Source: an uncultured Bacilli bacterium
GTDB taxonomy: Bacteria > Bacillota_I > Bacilli_A > RF39 > UBA660
Reading direction: 5' to 3'
DNA: 64,000 bases
Assembly: GCA_910577505.1 (NCBI GenBank)
Contig: CAJTLN010000003.1
Span: 1 to 64,000, forward strand
Part shown: positions 16,841 to 25,431 of the stretch, in pieces
Layout: each line of letters starts with the position of its first letter
Numbering within the stretch: position 1 is the stretch's first letter
Position numbers and translations under genes: made by a program
Notes under the pieces: model-generated
The model's input: only the letters and a program-made list of their open reading frames with translations
Told to the model about the DNA's origin: nothing
Databases searched by the model: none

Positions 16841-16869
16841 ATTATATACTATATTATATGAAAATGCAA
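16841..16869 (-). promoter_or_regulatory. Promoter of antisense RNA 1
   Basis: Minus strand: -35 TTGCAT (16864-16869), 17-bp spacer, -10 TATAAT (16841-16846). No coding gene follows on that strand before the TetR gene. Confidence 0.7.
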
Positions 16870-16938
16870 AATAATTATGTGCTTTCGTTAATAAGATATT
16901 TAGTATTATAGCAAATTGTTTTTTATAGTCAAATATAT

Positions 16939-17631
16939 CTATTTGACTTTTTTTATTTTTTCTAAATCTAAATTTATTAAAATATCATAAGCACTACTAC
17001 ACTCTTCTTTGCTTATCCCTGTTTCCTTTACTAGGTAATTTACAGCTTCCTTTTTAGATTTAAATCTTTTCAACACTTCTTTTGTTTCTACAAAACGGTT
17101 CATTGATGTTCTAAAATCCTCTATAGTTATATCAGATTTTTTAGAATAAACATTTCTTTCGATATAAGCCATCATACGATTGTTTTCTAATATTCCTGAG
17201 ATAAAACCGATTATCATAAAAACAATTTGAAGGTCATTATCTTTTATAAAACCATATATTATTCCGAGTGCAATAACAATTATAGTAATAATCATTTCAA
17301 AAAAATGATCACGTTGCCATTTTCTTTTAAAAAAATCTATTTTATCTTTTATGGTAAAAACACTGTTTTCTAAAGAACTTAATAAGTTAGCGTCAGCAAC
17401 ATTTTTAAAATCCTCTTCTTTTATTTTTTCTCCTGCAAAAAAATCATTTAAAGTTATTTCTAGTACTTCACATATTTTTGGAAGTAAAGAAATATCTGGT
17501 AGTCTTCGCCCATTTTCCCAGTTAGAAACAGCTTGCTCTGTTACCCCGATATGTTCTGCCAATTCTTTTTGCGTCATATTCTTTCTCTTGCGTTGCTGCG
17601 CTATAAACGTTCCTGTTTTATCTAGATTCAT
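16939..17631 (-). CDS. Membrane-associated XRE-family regulator
   Basis: A 230-residue protein. The N-terminal HTH_3 domain (about residues 8-62: FIAQQRKRKNMTQKELAEHIGVTEQAVSNWENG...) is followed by a linker, two membrane helices near 105-145 (MIITIIVIALGIIYGFI; IVFMIIGFISGIL) and a cytosolic C-terminal helix pair (VETKEVLKRFKSKKEAVNYLVKETGISKEECSSAYDIL). The same C-terminal module occurs alone at 48579-48746. It belongs to the set of three XRE genes here whose promoters share a TGTTTGGTTAC box. Confidence 0.88.
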   Translation of the reverse strand: MNLDKTGTFIAQQRKRKNMTQKELAEHIGVTEQAVSNWENGRRLPDISLLPKICEVLEITLNDFFAGEKIKEEDFKNVADANLLSSLENSVFTIKDKIDFFKRKWQRDHFFEMIITIIVIALGIIYGFIKDNDLQIVFMIIGFISGILENNRMMAYIERNVYSKKSDITIEDFRTSMNRFVETKEVLKRFKSKKEAVNYLVKETGISKEECSSAYDILINLDLEKIKKVK

Positions 17632-17653
17632 CTTCTTCTTCCTTTCTTACATT

Positions 17654-17688
17654 ATTCTATCAGAGTAAATTTCAAATGTAACCAAACA
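17654..17688 (-). promoter_or_regulatory. XRE promoter with TGTTTGGTTAC box (copy 1)
   Basis: Minus strand: box TGTTTGGTTAC (17678-17688) overlaps the -35 hexamer TTACAT (17676-17681); a 16-bp spacer leads to -10 TAGAAT (17654-17659). The same geometry is found at 18802-18836 and 21838-21872. Confidence 0.65.
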
Positions 17689-17699
17689 ATCTGTTTAGT

Positions 17700-18779
17700 T
17701 TAAGATTCTTCCATATCAAACGACTCAATTATTTGAAAAACACGATGATAAACTTCACCTTTTAAGTCGAATTTTTCTCTAATATGAATATCTTCTGTTT
17801 CTATAAAGTAAGAAGATATTTCTTGTAAGAAATTATATATTTTTTCCTGTTTTTCAGTTGCTTTATTATTTAATACCAAGTCACTTAAAAAAGTTTTATT
17901 ATCATATTCTATATCAATTTTAAATAATTGAATCCCATTTATGCTACTTCTTGAACCAATAAGTACTCGATATCCGTCTGCAAACTCATCATATCTTATT
18001 TCTTCTGAATTAATATTTAAATTCATATTTTTACCTTTTTCGGGATTTTTTTTAATTGCATTATTATAAAGTTCTACTAATACTTTTTTATCATAATATT
18101 CCAATTTTAATCCTTTTAAATCTTTTTCTGTAATTGTTCGATTAAATTGATGAATATTGAAATATTTACTAATACGTAGAGATTCTTTTTCAAATTCTAT
18201 ATCTTCTTTTGTATAATTTGAGCGACAAGCATTTATTTTTACTTTTTCACTATACTCTTGGTAACAATCTCCAATATACTTAGAATTACCTTTTCCAATA
18301 ATATATTCTGCGATATTTTTTGTGTGGTAATTAATAGTTAAACTATAATACCATCCATCTTCCAATTCCGCTATAGTATCAGTAGAGCCAATCCATGAGT
18401 TTTCTATCCTTTTATGAACAAAGAACACAATTGAAAGAACTATAATTATAACTGATAAAAAAGCTAAAAAAGTAAATTTTATTCTCTTACTTTTTACTTT
18501 ATATTTTTTATTTTCTTTAGCTAATTCCAGAAGATTTTCTTCTGCCCTTTCACTAAAATCTTCCCCTTTTATTTTTTCTCCTGCAAATAGCTCGTTTAAT
18601 GTAATACCTAAATTAGAACATAAATTTAACATAAGAGATGGATCTGGCATACGTCTTCCATTCTCCCAATTTGATACTGCTCTATCTGTTACACCTAACT
18701 TTTCTGCGAGCTCTTTTTGAGTCATATTTTTATCTTTTCTTAACTCTGTAATAAACTCCCCAATTTTTTCTATATTCAT
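17700..18779 (-). CDS. Membrane-associated XRE-family regulator with external domain
   Basis: A 359-residue one-component regulator: HTH_3 at about residues 1-65 (IGEFITELRKDKNMTQKELAEKLGVTDRAVSNWENG...), a single membrane helix near 100-120 (FTFLAFLSVIIIVLSIVFFV) and an external domain of about 235 residues with many charged residues and no recognised fold. The ATG at 18779 fits an AGGATGG ribosome site and aligns with paralogues (MN.E.IG.FI); upstream Met codons at 18788 and 18803 are less likely. It may transmit an envelope signal to its promoter box. Confidence 0.87.
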   Translation of the reverse strand: MNIEKIGEFITELRKDKNMTQKELAEKLGVTDRAVSNWENGRRMPDPSLMLNLCSNLGITLNELFAGEKIKGEDFSERAEENLLELAKENKKYKVKSKRIKFTFLAFLSVIIIVLSIVFFVHKRIENSWIGSTDTIAELEDGWYYSLTINYHTKNIAEYIIGKGNSKYIGDCYQEYSEKVKINACRSNYTKEDIEFEKESLRISKYFNIHQFNRTITEKDLKGLKLEYYDKKVLVELYNNAIKKNPEKGKNMNLNINSEEIRYDEFADGYRVLIGSRSSINGIQLFKIDIEYDNKTFLSDLVLNNKATEKQEKIYNFLQEISSYFIETEDIHIREKFDLKGEVYHRVFQIIESFDMEES

Positions 18780-18801
18780 ATATTCCATCCTTTCAAAATT
18801 C

Positions 18802-18836
18802 ATTTTACATTAAAGAATATATTTTGTAACCAAACA
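18802..18836 (-). promoter_or_regulatory. XRE promoter with TGTTTGGTTAC box (copy 2)
   Basis: Minus strand: box 18826-18836, -35 TTACAA (18824-18829), 16-bp spacer, -10 TAAAAT (18802-18807). Confidence 0.65.
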
Positions 18837-18878
18837 AATTGTGGAGTTATAAAAAATTCAATGAAAGTTGATTTATAT

Positions 18879-19289
18879 TTACTTTATTTTTGTTTTTTTG
18901 GCTTTTCTTATTAGTGAACCGATAATTATGCCTGATAAAGATAGCCCAGTAAATAGGAAAAAGTTTAGTATAAGTTCTTCTATAACATCTAGAGAAAATA
19001 TATTAGATATTTTATATTCTGGATTATAAATGATAGCTTTTAGGGTAAAACATAAAAAATTTAATAAGTATATTGATAAATAAAAGAATATTGGTAAGAA
19101 ATATTTTCTCTTACTCTTTGTTTTAACTCCATAATAAATTGAAATTATAAATATTAATAAAAACGCAATAAGAAATGGAATTAAAAGACCTAGGCCACAT
19201 TCATCATTAATTGTCCACGCTCCTATAATTATTGCTAGTACATATATAGTATAAATTATAATTGGAAGATGTTTTTTTATATTTTTCAT
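18879..19289 (-). CDS. Four-helix membrane protein, unknown
   Basis: A 136-residue hydrophobic protein with four predicted membrane segments (about 9-27, 33-53, 65-87 and 105-127) separated by short Lys-rich loops, and a Lys-rich C-terminus (RKAKKTKIK). No conserved motif is recognised. AAGGAG lies 8 nt before the ATG. It is the gene upstream of the 17700 XRE regulator but has about 100 bp between them with a separate promoter, so it is probably its own unit. Confidence 0.6.
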   Translation of the reverse strand: MKNIKKHLPIIIYTIYVLAIIIGAWTINDECGLGLLIPFLIAFLLIFIISIYYGVKTKSKRKYFLPIFFYLSIYLLNFLCFTLKAIIYNPEYKISNIFSLDVIEELILNFFLFTGLSLSGIIIGSLIRKAKKTKIK

Positions 19290-19352
19290 ATTATAATCTC
19301 CTTATCATATTAATTATAACATATAATTTTAATAATCTTTTAAGAAGAAAAA

Positions 19353-19374
19353 AAGTACTCTAATTCGAGTACTT
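19353..19374 (-). terminator. Terminator of the large membrane-anchored protein gene
   Basis: AAGTACTC (19353-19360) pairs perfectly with GAGTACTT (19367-19374); a run of T residues follows on the minus strand. The stop codon is in the stem. Confidence 0.8.
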
Positions 19375-20974
19375 AGTATACTTTTTCTACTTCGATAATA
19401 TCATTTTCAGTTTCATAATAACCTATTTTAATTGTGTCTCCTACTTTTGTGAATGGAAGATTATCACTTAGGTTTATAGATATTTTATATTTTTTTGATT
19501 CTGAAGTAACGAAGTAATTTGTATAGCCATTTATGATAGCTGTATTAATATTTTCTACTTTGATTTCTTTTATAACTAATTCATCATCACTAGCTTCTTT
19601 TTTTGTATTAGCTAAGTAATTATCTTTAGCTGTTATTATACCTTTTGAAGAATCAGTAACTACAACTTTTTGATAGTCTTTAACATCAACAAATCCGTAC
19701 ATTTTTACAAGACCACTTGAATCTTTTAAACTTACTAAATATGTTGGTTTACCATTTAAGTTAATTAGTAATGGGAATGTTGATTTATATCCCATATCTT
19801 GAACTTGGCCTTCAGCACTACTCATAGCACTAAATTCTTCAGCACCTGGAACATTATAGTATGTAGTTTCACCAGTACGCATGTTAGTTAGAATAAATCC
19901 TAAATTTGATTCGTCACTTACAACACTAGTGATACCAGTATATAAGTAAACATCATCGTTCATAGCTAAATAGTTATAGCCTTCTGTTGTATTAACAACA
20001 TTTTTTTGACCAAAGATGCTATTGAAGAAACCGTTTTTGTATGTACCCCAATCATCTACTTGTTCAATAATTAAACTAGCTGAGTATGCAATATCTACCC
20101 ATGTTGGAATGTCTTCATTTTTATATTTTTTAGATTCTCCTGTTATTGGATCAAATATTATAACACCTGTTACTTTAGCTTTTAATCCTACTGCAGTATA
20201 TTTAATCGTTGGAATTATATAGTATGGTTTTCCTTCATTATCTATTTCAAATGAGATTCGTCCAAAGTTTGTTGTTGGATAATCAAATCTTAATTTTCTT
20301 TCTAATTTTTCATTGAACATAGCACTAGTTGAATATTTCATGCCTTTTTCTAAACGAACTAAATTTGATTCGCCAGTTACACTATCCACTGTGATATATC
20401 CTACTATTCCACTTTTACGATTAGTAAACCATTTAATTTCATCAGCATATTCTAGAGGTGTTACTCTTAAGATAGAATTATTATAATTTATTTGAGTATA
20501 TAAATCAGATACTTTGTATTGAGATACTAATTCACTCATTTGACCCATTACTCTATCTCCTAAAACTTGAGATGAAGCTTTATCAAGTAATGGCAATTGA
20601 CTGAAATCTACTTCATGAATGTCTTCTGTAAAATTGCCATTTTCATTTACAGATATTCTTGTTTGATAACTTTTAGCATTAAATATTGGAGAACATATAA
20701 AGTTGACTACCATAATTAGTATAAACATTCCGAATACTGCACCAAAGCCATAAATTAATGGTTCTGATAGTGAATTGGCGTTGATTAATTTTCCTTTTCT
20801 AAATAAGACTGTTTTATTTCTTTCAATACTTTCTAATAAAGTAAATATAATTATTAGAAAACCTATAAAGAAATAGAATCCAATATTATTTAAATTAATT
20901 GCTGGTAATGTAAAATAATATAGTATTGCTCCTAATATTAGCGTTATTACGATATTTATGATTTTTTTCATCAT
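19373..20974 (-). CDS. Large membrane protein with external beta-rich domain, unknown
   Basis: A 533-residue protein with three N-terminal membrane helices (about 4-22, 30-45 and 72-95: YGFGAVFGMFILIMVVNFI) and a large, probably extracytoplasmic domain of about 420 residues. The latter has repeated beta-like units around a hydrophobic-D-x-x-TGES motif (VDSVTGESNL near 195, FDPITGESKKY near 270, NMRTGETTYY near 355), suggesting three PepSY-like or propeller-like repeats. The C-terminal 60 residues look like a separate small beta-barrel. The family is not named with confidence. The gene is monocistronic with a strong terminator. Confidence 0.6.
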   Translation of the reverse strand: MMKKIINIVITLILGAILYYFTLPAINLNNIGFYFFIGFLIIIFTLLESIERNKTVLFRKGKLINANSLSEPLIYGFGAVFGMFILIMVVNFICSPIFNAKSYQTRISVNENGNFTEDIHEVDFSQLPLLDKASSQVLGDRVMGQMSELVSQYKVSDLYTQINYNNSILRVTPLEYADEIKWFTNRKSGIVGYITVDSVTGESNLVRLEKGMKYSTSAMFNEKLERKLRFDYPTTNFGRISFEIDNEGKPYYIIPTIKYTAVGLKAKVTGVIIFDPITGESKKYKNEDIPTWVDIAYSASLIIEQVDDWGTYKNGFFNSIFGQKNVVNTTEGYNYLAMNDDVYLYTGITSVVSDESNLGFILTNMRTGETTYYNVPGAEEFSAMSSAEGQVQDMGYKSTFPLLINLNGKPTYLVSLKDSSGLVKMYGFVDVKDYQKVVVTDSSKGIITAKDNYLANTKKEASDDELVIKEIKVENINTAIINGYTNYFVTSESKKYKISINLSDNLPFTKVGDTIKIGYYETENDIIEVEKVY

Positions 20975-21054
20975 TTTTGCACCTATTCTTTCTTAAAGAT
21001 ATTGTAACATACTTTTTATAATTATATTCTTAAATATTATTAAAAATTTTAAAA

Positions 21055-21075
21055 AAAGACATACATGATATCTTT
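21055..21075 (-). terminator. Terminator of the XRE gene at 21079
   Basis: AAAGACAT (21055-21062) pairs with ATATCTTT (21068-21075) with one mismatch; T7 follows on the minus strand. Confidence 0.6.
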
Positions 21076-21078
21076 AAG

Positions 21079-21816
21079 TTAACTTTGATTAAAACTATTT
21101 TCATAGATATCCATAAATCCAGAGATAAATCTTGCTTCTGTTTGCTCTTCTTCAGTTCCTGTTGTAACCTGCCAACCATATGTTTTATACAATTTATATG
21201 TAAAATTATTTAATGGAGGTAATTTGTATTCTTTTTTTATTAATTTGATTCCTTTGGAATAATCTTTTTTTAACCTTTTAAATGCTAATTCTGGATTTTT
21301 AAAAACTGCTATTCCGTATTTATTTGCTCCAATTTCAAAGTCAATATTTATATCTTCAAAATATTTGGTATTTACGTCTCCTTTAATATATTCTTTTGAT
21401 GTATCATAACTCTCTATGTATTTTAAATTCTCATCTATAGCAAAACCTTTTATTATAAAAACTTGATGGATTATTAAAAATGAAAAAATGAAAGTTATTA
21501 TAGCAAAAATAAAACAAGTAAGCTTATATCTTTTATTTTTGTTTAGAATCAAACTAAAGATATTTAAAATATTTTTTTCTGATTCTTTAATAATTTCTTT
21601 TTCTTTTAAGTGTTCTCCTGCAAATAATTCGTTTAGAGTAATGTCAAGATTAGAACATAAGCCTAGCATAAGAGATGGGTCAGGTAAGCGTCTTCCGTTC
21701 TCCCAATTAGATACAGCTCTATCAGTTACTCCTAGAATATTTGCTAGTTCTGTTTGAGTCATATTTTTTCTTTTTCTGTTTTCGGCAATAAATTTACCAA
21801 TTTTCTCTTGATTCAT
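21079..21816 (-). CDS. Membrane-associated XRE-family regulator
   Basis: A 245-residue protein: HTH_3 domain (about 7-62), nearly identical in its recognition part (GVTDRAVSNWENGRRLPDPSLM) to the regulator at 17700-18779, one membrane helix near 100-122 (LTCFIFAIITFIFSFLIIHQVF) and a roughly 120-residue external domain ending TYGWQVTTGTEEEQ. The shared recognition helix and the shared promoter box (21862-21872) make cross-regulation between the two paralogues likely. Confidence 0.88.
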   Translation of the reverse strand: MNQEKIGKFIAENRKRKNMTQTELANILGVTDRAVSNWENGRRLPDPSLMLGLCSNLDITLNELFAGEHLKEKEIIKESEKNILNIFSLILNKNKRYKLTCFIFAIITFIFSFLIIHQVFIIKGFAIDENLKYIESYDTSKEYIKGDVNTKYFEDINIDFEIGANKYGIAVFKNPELAFKRLKKDYSKGIKLIKKEYKLPPLNNFTYKLYKTYGWQVTTGTEEEQTEARFISGFMDIYENSFNQS

Positions 21817-21837
21817 AAAATCATCCCTTCACTGATG

Positions 21838-21872
21838 ATTATAGTTTTTTAATTTATAAAAGTAACCAAACA
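21838..21872 (-). promoter_or_regulatory. XRE promoter with TGTTTGGTTAC box (copy 3)
   Basis: Minus strand: box 21862-21872, -35 TTACTT (21860-21865), 16-bp spacer, -10 TATAAT (21838-21843). Confidence 0.7.
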
Positions 21873-21890
21873 TTATGTAGAGTTTTATAA

Positions 21891-22145
21891 TTATTTATCT
21901 TTCCAATACCACCATTTTAGTTTTTCTTCATTTAAATTTTCTTTGTTTTCAGCATAGTACACAGCCATTTTAAATAAGTATAATTGACATTTGTCTACTT
22001 TAAAACCTTTTTTATTACAATCTAATTTATATAACTCTTCTGGATTCTTTCCTACTAAATCTTCGACACAATTAATGCCAATATCCATCAATGATTCTTT
22101 AGTTCTTTTTCCAACGTTTGGAATTGTTGTAAGATTTGTTTTCAT
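21891..22145 (-). CDS. Cdd1-like helix-hairpin-helix protein
   Basis: An 84-residue protein matching the small Cdd1 / pathogenicity-locus family (PF11731): a helix-hairpin-helix core, TTIPNVGKRTKESLMDIGI, then DLVGKNPEELYKLDC, a second Cys/Tyr-rich helix (DKCQLYLFKMAVYYAE) and the end KWWYWKDK. The HhH motif implies non-specific DNA binding; the role is unknown. It is 14 bp downstream of the DUF4440-like gene and shares its transcript. Confidence 0.8.
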   Translation of the reverse strand: MKTNLTTIPNVGKRTKESLMDIGINCVEDLVGKNPEELYKLDCNKKGFKVDKCQLYLFKMAVYYAENKENLNEEKLKWWYWKDK

Positions 22146-22159
22146 TATAATTCTTCCTT

Positions 22160-22519
22160 TTAATATTCTATTAAAGTTAAATTTTCTTTAAATTCTGTTG
22201 CTTGATGGTAAAGAAGTTTTAAATTAGAATCCATTGTCCATATTGATGTACGATAATATATTTTATCTTGGGACTTAGTTATATAATGGATTAAATAAGT
22301 TTTCACATCTATTTGTTGATATTCATAATTGTAAATGGTAATAGGTCTATCACTAGTAAATTCTAAGAGAGATTCTATAGTATCTTTTTTATGAAATAAA
22401 TATCCACTTTTACCACATTCAATAAATTTATCATCAATTGTTTTTTCTAACCATTCTTTATTAGATATATATTCTAGTTTAAATAGATTTTTTTCTAATG
22501 TTAATATTTCTTCTTTCAT
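22160..22519 (-). CDS. DUF4440 / NTF2-like protein
   Basis: A 119-residue protein with the NTF2-like fold pattern of DUF4440: EILTLEKNLFKLEYISNKEWLEKTIDDKFIECGKSG at the N-terminus, then strands ITIYNYEYQQIDVKTYLIHY, IYYRTSIWTMDSNLKLLYHQAT. Members are small ligand-binding or SnoaL-like proteins with varied roles. It is co-directional with the Cdd1-like gene (14 bp apart). Confidence 0.78.
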   Translation of the reverse strand: MKEEILTLEKNLFKLEYISNKEWLEKTIDDKFIECGKSGYLFHKKDTIESLLEFTSDRPITIYNYEYQQIDVKTYLIHYITKSQDKIYYRTSIWTMDSNLKLLYHQATEFKENLTLIEY

Positions 22520-22545
22520 ATTATCACCTGTTTTAATTTTATCAT

Positions 22546-22574
22546 GAAAAAAACAAATCTTGTTTAAAGACTTG
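22546..22574 (-). terminator. Terminator of the metallophosphoesterase gene
   Basis: CAAATCTT (22554-22561) pairs with AAGACTTG (22567-22574) with one mismatch; TTTTTTTC follows on the minus strand. Confidence 0.65.
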
Positions 22575-23360
22575 CTAGTTATTATTTTTTAATTCTTCTA
22601 AAATTTTTTTATTTTTACCACGGTATTTGGCTTTTAATAGTTCACTTTCATATTGATTATAATCTGGTATCTGGTTAGATGCAGCTAATTCTAATTCTTT
22701 TTTTATGTCATATGGTACTCTAACAAAAGTAATAGATAAAGATGAACGTTCTTTAGAATTTAAATTACCTTCAACAATACAATAATGAGCTTGGGTCATT
22801 TCTTGCATTTCGGTATCATCATCTACTGTGTTAGATATTTCTAGTGGATTGCCTACACTACCTACATTAACGATTGTTTTATTTTTTATCTTTTCTAAAT
22901 ATTGTTTATGGATGTCTCCGTAAAATATAATGTCTGGAACAATGTTATTTTCGTCTTCAAAAAGAGTAAGCTTTTCTTCTGTTGATGCAGTATCTAATGT
23001 TCTTTTATTTAGGTCATTTTTTGTGGCATGAAATAATCTTACTAAACTACCACTTATATATAAGTCTTTATACATTGGTAGATTACTTAAGTATTCTATT
23101 CTTTCGCTACCTAATTTATTTTTATACCAAATAGCATGTTCGTAATTAAGATTAACAGCGTAGTCATCACAGTTTCCTTTAATAATTAAATCACATCTAC
23201 TCTGAATTAAGTCTAAGGATTCACATGGTGATGAGCCTTTTAAAACAATGTCTCCTAAACAATATATTTTATTTATATTACGACTTTCAATATCTTTTAA
23301 TACTTCTTTTAAAGCAACAATGTTAGAATGTATATCTGAAATTATAGCGATTTTATCCAT
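22575..23360 (-). CDS. Calcineurin-like metallophosphoesterase
   Basis: A 261-residue soluble phosphoesterase of the YfcE/MJ0936-like class. Metal-binding motifs appear in order: SDIHSN (about 8-13), LGDIVLKG (about 36-43), KGNCDD (about 60-65), LFHATK (about 108) and YGDIHKQY (about 146-153), NVGSVGNP (about 165). The C-terminal about 90 residues are less typical. Physiological substrate unknown. Its own terminator follows at once. Confidence 0.88.
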   Translation of the reverse strand: MDKIAIISDIHSNIVALKEVLKDIESRNINKIYCLGDIVLKGSSPCESLDLIQSRCDLIIKGNCDDYAVNLNYEHAIWYKNKLGSERIEYLSNLPMYKDLYISGSLVRLFHATKNDLNKRTLDTASTEEKLTLFEDENNIVPDIIFYGDIHKQYLEKIKNKTIVNVGSVGNPLEISNTVDDDTEMQEMTQAHYCIVEGNLNSKERSSLSITFVRVPYDIKKELELAASNQIPDYNQYESELLKAKYRGKNKKILEELKNNN

Positions 23361-23415
23361 ATGACACCTCTTGATTTTTTATTAATTTCTATATATATTT
23401 TAACATAACAATCAG

Positions 23416-24567
23416 TTATTGTTCTTTATTTTCTTCGAATATTTTTTCAAAATATTTTTCTATAAAGTAATCGTCTTCCATTCTTTTTTCAACATAAGTA
23501 TTAAATTTTTCTTCTTTTGTTATTTCATTATAATTAGGATATACTTCTTTTACTTTATCTTTAGTTACTTTATAACTATTAGCTGTAAAATTATATGTTA
23601 TGTAATCTACATTCTCGATAAGATGAAATATTGAAATTGTATTATATATGAGAGCTTTTTCTAAGTATAAATTTTCTTTAACATACCAATCTGTAACATG
23701 ATAGTTTATTATTAGTCCTAAATTAGTAGAATCTATTTCAAAAACATAACCATACTCAGATATTGGAAGATTACCTATTAAGTTTCCTGTATTGCTATTA
23801 TCCCCTAAATATTTGTTTTGATATTTTATAATATTTTTATATGCAGTTTTATTTCTGTTAAATGGTACTATTGGAATATTATCTTCATTATATTCTTTTT
23901 TTGAATCAATAATATAATATTCATTTTTAGTATTATAGTTTATACGATAGACATTATAAAATGGTGCTTTGTAAGTTATCATTTTATCTCCTGTTTCCTT
24001 AAGATAAGAAAATCTAGGTGGTAAATTATTTAGGTAAACATTTGTAAAATCAATTATGACTAGTGCTAATAGTGTAAGAATAAAATAAGTGATATTAAGT
24101 AAAATTCTTAGAATATTATTTTTTATTTTATTAAATTTTATAACTCCAATAAGTGATATGATTACACCGATTATTGAACAGATTGAACCCCAGCTACTTT
24201 CTGATGGGAATATGGTAAATGCTATGAAAATTATGGCAAGACCAATAACAAATAAGATTTCTGCTATTATTTTGTCTTTGTTTAAAGCTGTTTTTGTTGT
24301 GTAGTTTATTGTATCAATAATGTTTTCTTCTAGTTTTTCTTGGTAGTTTTCCTCGTTAATTTTTTCACCACTCATAAGTTCATTTATTGTTATATTTAAA
24401 ACATCACATAATGGTTTATATAGTGATAAATCTGGCATGCAACGAGCATTTTCCCAATTACTAATTGTTTTATCTGATACTCCTAATTTTTCAGCCAATT
24501 CAGTTTGTGTTAGTTTTTTGTTTTTTCGACATTCGGCAATAAATGCGCCGATACGTTCTTGATTCAT
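23416..24567 (-). CDS. Membrane-associated XRE-family regulator
   Basis: A 383-residue protein: HTH_3 (about 7-62; SDKTISNWENARCMPDLSLYKPL), three or four membrane helices at about 100-175 (IIAEILFVIGLAIIFIAF, SICSIIGVIISLIGVI, ILRILLNITYFILTLLALVII) and a roughly 200-residue external domain with EYGYVFEIDSTNLGLIINYHVTDWYVKE. Its promoter region has TGTTTCCTGTTA, related to but different from the box of the three XRE genes to its left. Confidence 0.86.
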   Translation of the reverse strand: MNQERIGAFIAECRKNKKLTQTELAEKLGVSDKTISNWENARCMPDLSLYKPLCDVLNITINELMSGEKINEENYQEKLEENIIDTINYTTKTALNKDKIIAEILFVIGLAIIFIAFTIFPSESSWGSICSIIGVIISLIGVIKFNKIKNNILRILLNITYFILTLLALVIIDFTNVYLNNLPPRFSYLKETGDKMITYKAPFYNVYRINYNTKNEYYIIDSKKEYNEDNIPIVPFNRNKTAYKNIIKYQNKYLGDNSNTGNLIGNLPISEYGYVFEIDSTNLGLIINYHVTDWYVKENLYLEKALIYNTISIFHLIENVDYITYNFTANSYKVTKDKVKEVYPNYNEITKEEKFNTYVEKRMEDDYFIEKYFEKIFEENKEQ

Positions 24568-24659
24568 TTAAAATTCCCTCTTTCATGATTTCATCTTATT
24601 CTTTTTTTAGTTATTTTAACAGGAAACATTTTGAGAGTTTGATATTTTTATTATACAAC

Positions 24660-24685
24660 AAAATAAAAAGAGGTTTTATAAACCT
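24660..24685 (-). terminator. Terminator of the XRE/Gly-repeat gene
   Basis: AGGTTT (24671-24676) pairs with AAACCT (24680-24685), 3-nt loop, followed by CTTTTTATTTTG on the minus strand. Confidence 0.6.
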
Positions 24686-25431
24686 GCTTCACTAAATATT
24701 GTTGCAATGATTCGCCAGATACGAGGAAATTCTTCTAAAATAGTTTTTTTTATTTCGATTTTGGTAGACGAAGTAATTTCTGTTGTTAGAAATGTTATTG
24801 TTCCATCAACATAATCTCCTATAGCAATATAACCATTCGCATATCCACCTGCTGCTATATCTTTAGCAATTGCACATCCACCTATCGCATAGATGCCTAA
24901 AGCAAATCCACCTATTGCGAATAAACCAATGGCTATTCCACCTATTGCTAAACTACCTACTGCTATTCCGCCAACAGCGAGTAATAATGCAAGAGCAAGT
25001 GCACCTAGAGAAATTAAACCTAAAGCTATGCCACCGAAAGCGAATAAACCAATGGCTATTCCACCGAAGGAAAATACTCCTTTGGCAATATTTCCTATAG
25101 CTAGGACTCCCTTAGCTGTTCTAATGTTTCCTAAACCATAACCTATATTAATATGTACTAATGGTAGAGAACCTATTTTTGTTTTACTTATAAATTCATA
25201 ATAGTTTTTACGATAATTATCTTTTACTACTTTGATATTATTACCTACTAGTTCATCAATGCTTATATCAAATAATTTTGATATTTCTAATAATTTATCT
25301 AATTCTGGTGTTGTTTCACTATTTTCCCATTTACTTATTGTTTGTCTTGCAACATTTAATTTCTCGCCTAGTTCTTCTTGTGATAGATTTTCTTTTTTAC
25401 GTAACCTTATTAAATTTTCACTAAATTTCAT
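24676..25431 (-). CDS. XRE regulator fused to a GG-I-A-I-G repeat domain
   Basis: A 251-residue protein. Residues 1-65 are a canonical HTH_3 (LIRLRKKENLSQEELGEKLNVARQTISKWE...). After a short linker, about 100 residues (95-205) are made of repeated hydrophobic Gly-rich units such as FSFGGIAIGLFAFGGIALGL and LAIGGIAIGLFAIGGFALG, with a period near 7-14 residues. The C-terminal 40 residues are amphipathic. The repeats look like either tightly packed membrane helices with GxxxG-type contacts or a beta-solenoid. XRE proteins with such tails occur in Firmicutes; the function is unknown. Confidence 0.82.
   Translation of the reverse strand: MKFSENLIRLRKKENLSQEELGEKLNVARQTISKWENSETTPELDKLLEISKLFDISIDELVGNNIKVVKDNYRKNYYEFISKTKIGSLPLVHINIGYGLGNIRTAKGVLAIGNIAKGVFSFGGIAIGLFAFGGIALGLISLGALALALLLAVGGIAVGSLAIGGIAIGLFAIGGFALGIYAIGGCAIAKDIAAGGYANGYIAIGDYVDGTITFLTTEITSSTKIEIKKTILEEFPRIWRIIATIFSEAGL

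Noticed and set aside
16927..16948. Plus-strand hairpin AGTCAAATA/TATTTGACT with T7 at the end of the XRE gene
   Set aside because: The T-run is on the plus strand, where no gene is read toward it; for the minus gene it lacks a T-tail.
24870..25141. Plus-strand frames opposite the Gly-repeat part of the XRE gene
   Set aside because: They are Pro/Leu-rich mirror images of a low-complexity GGIAIG repeat on the minus strand, with no ribosome site.
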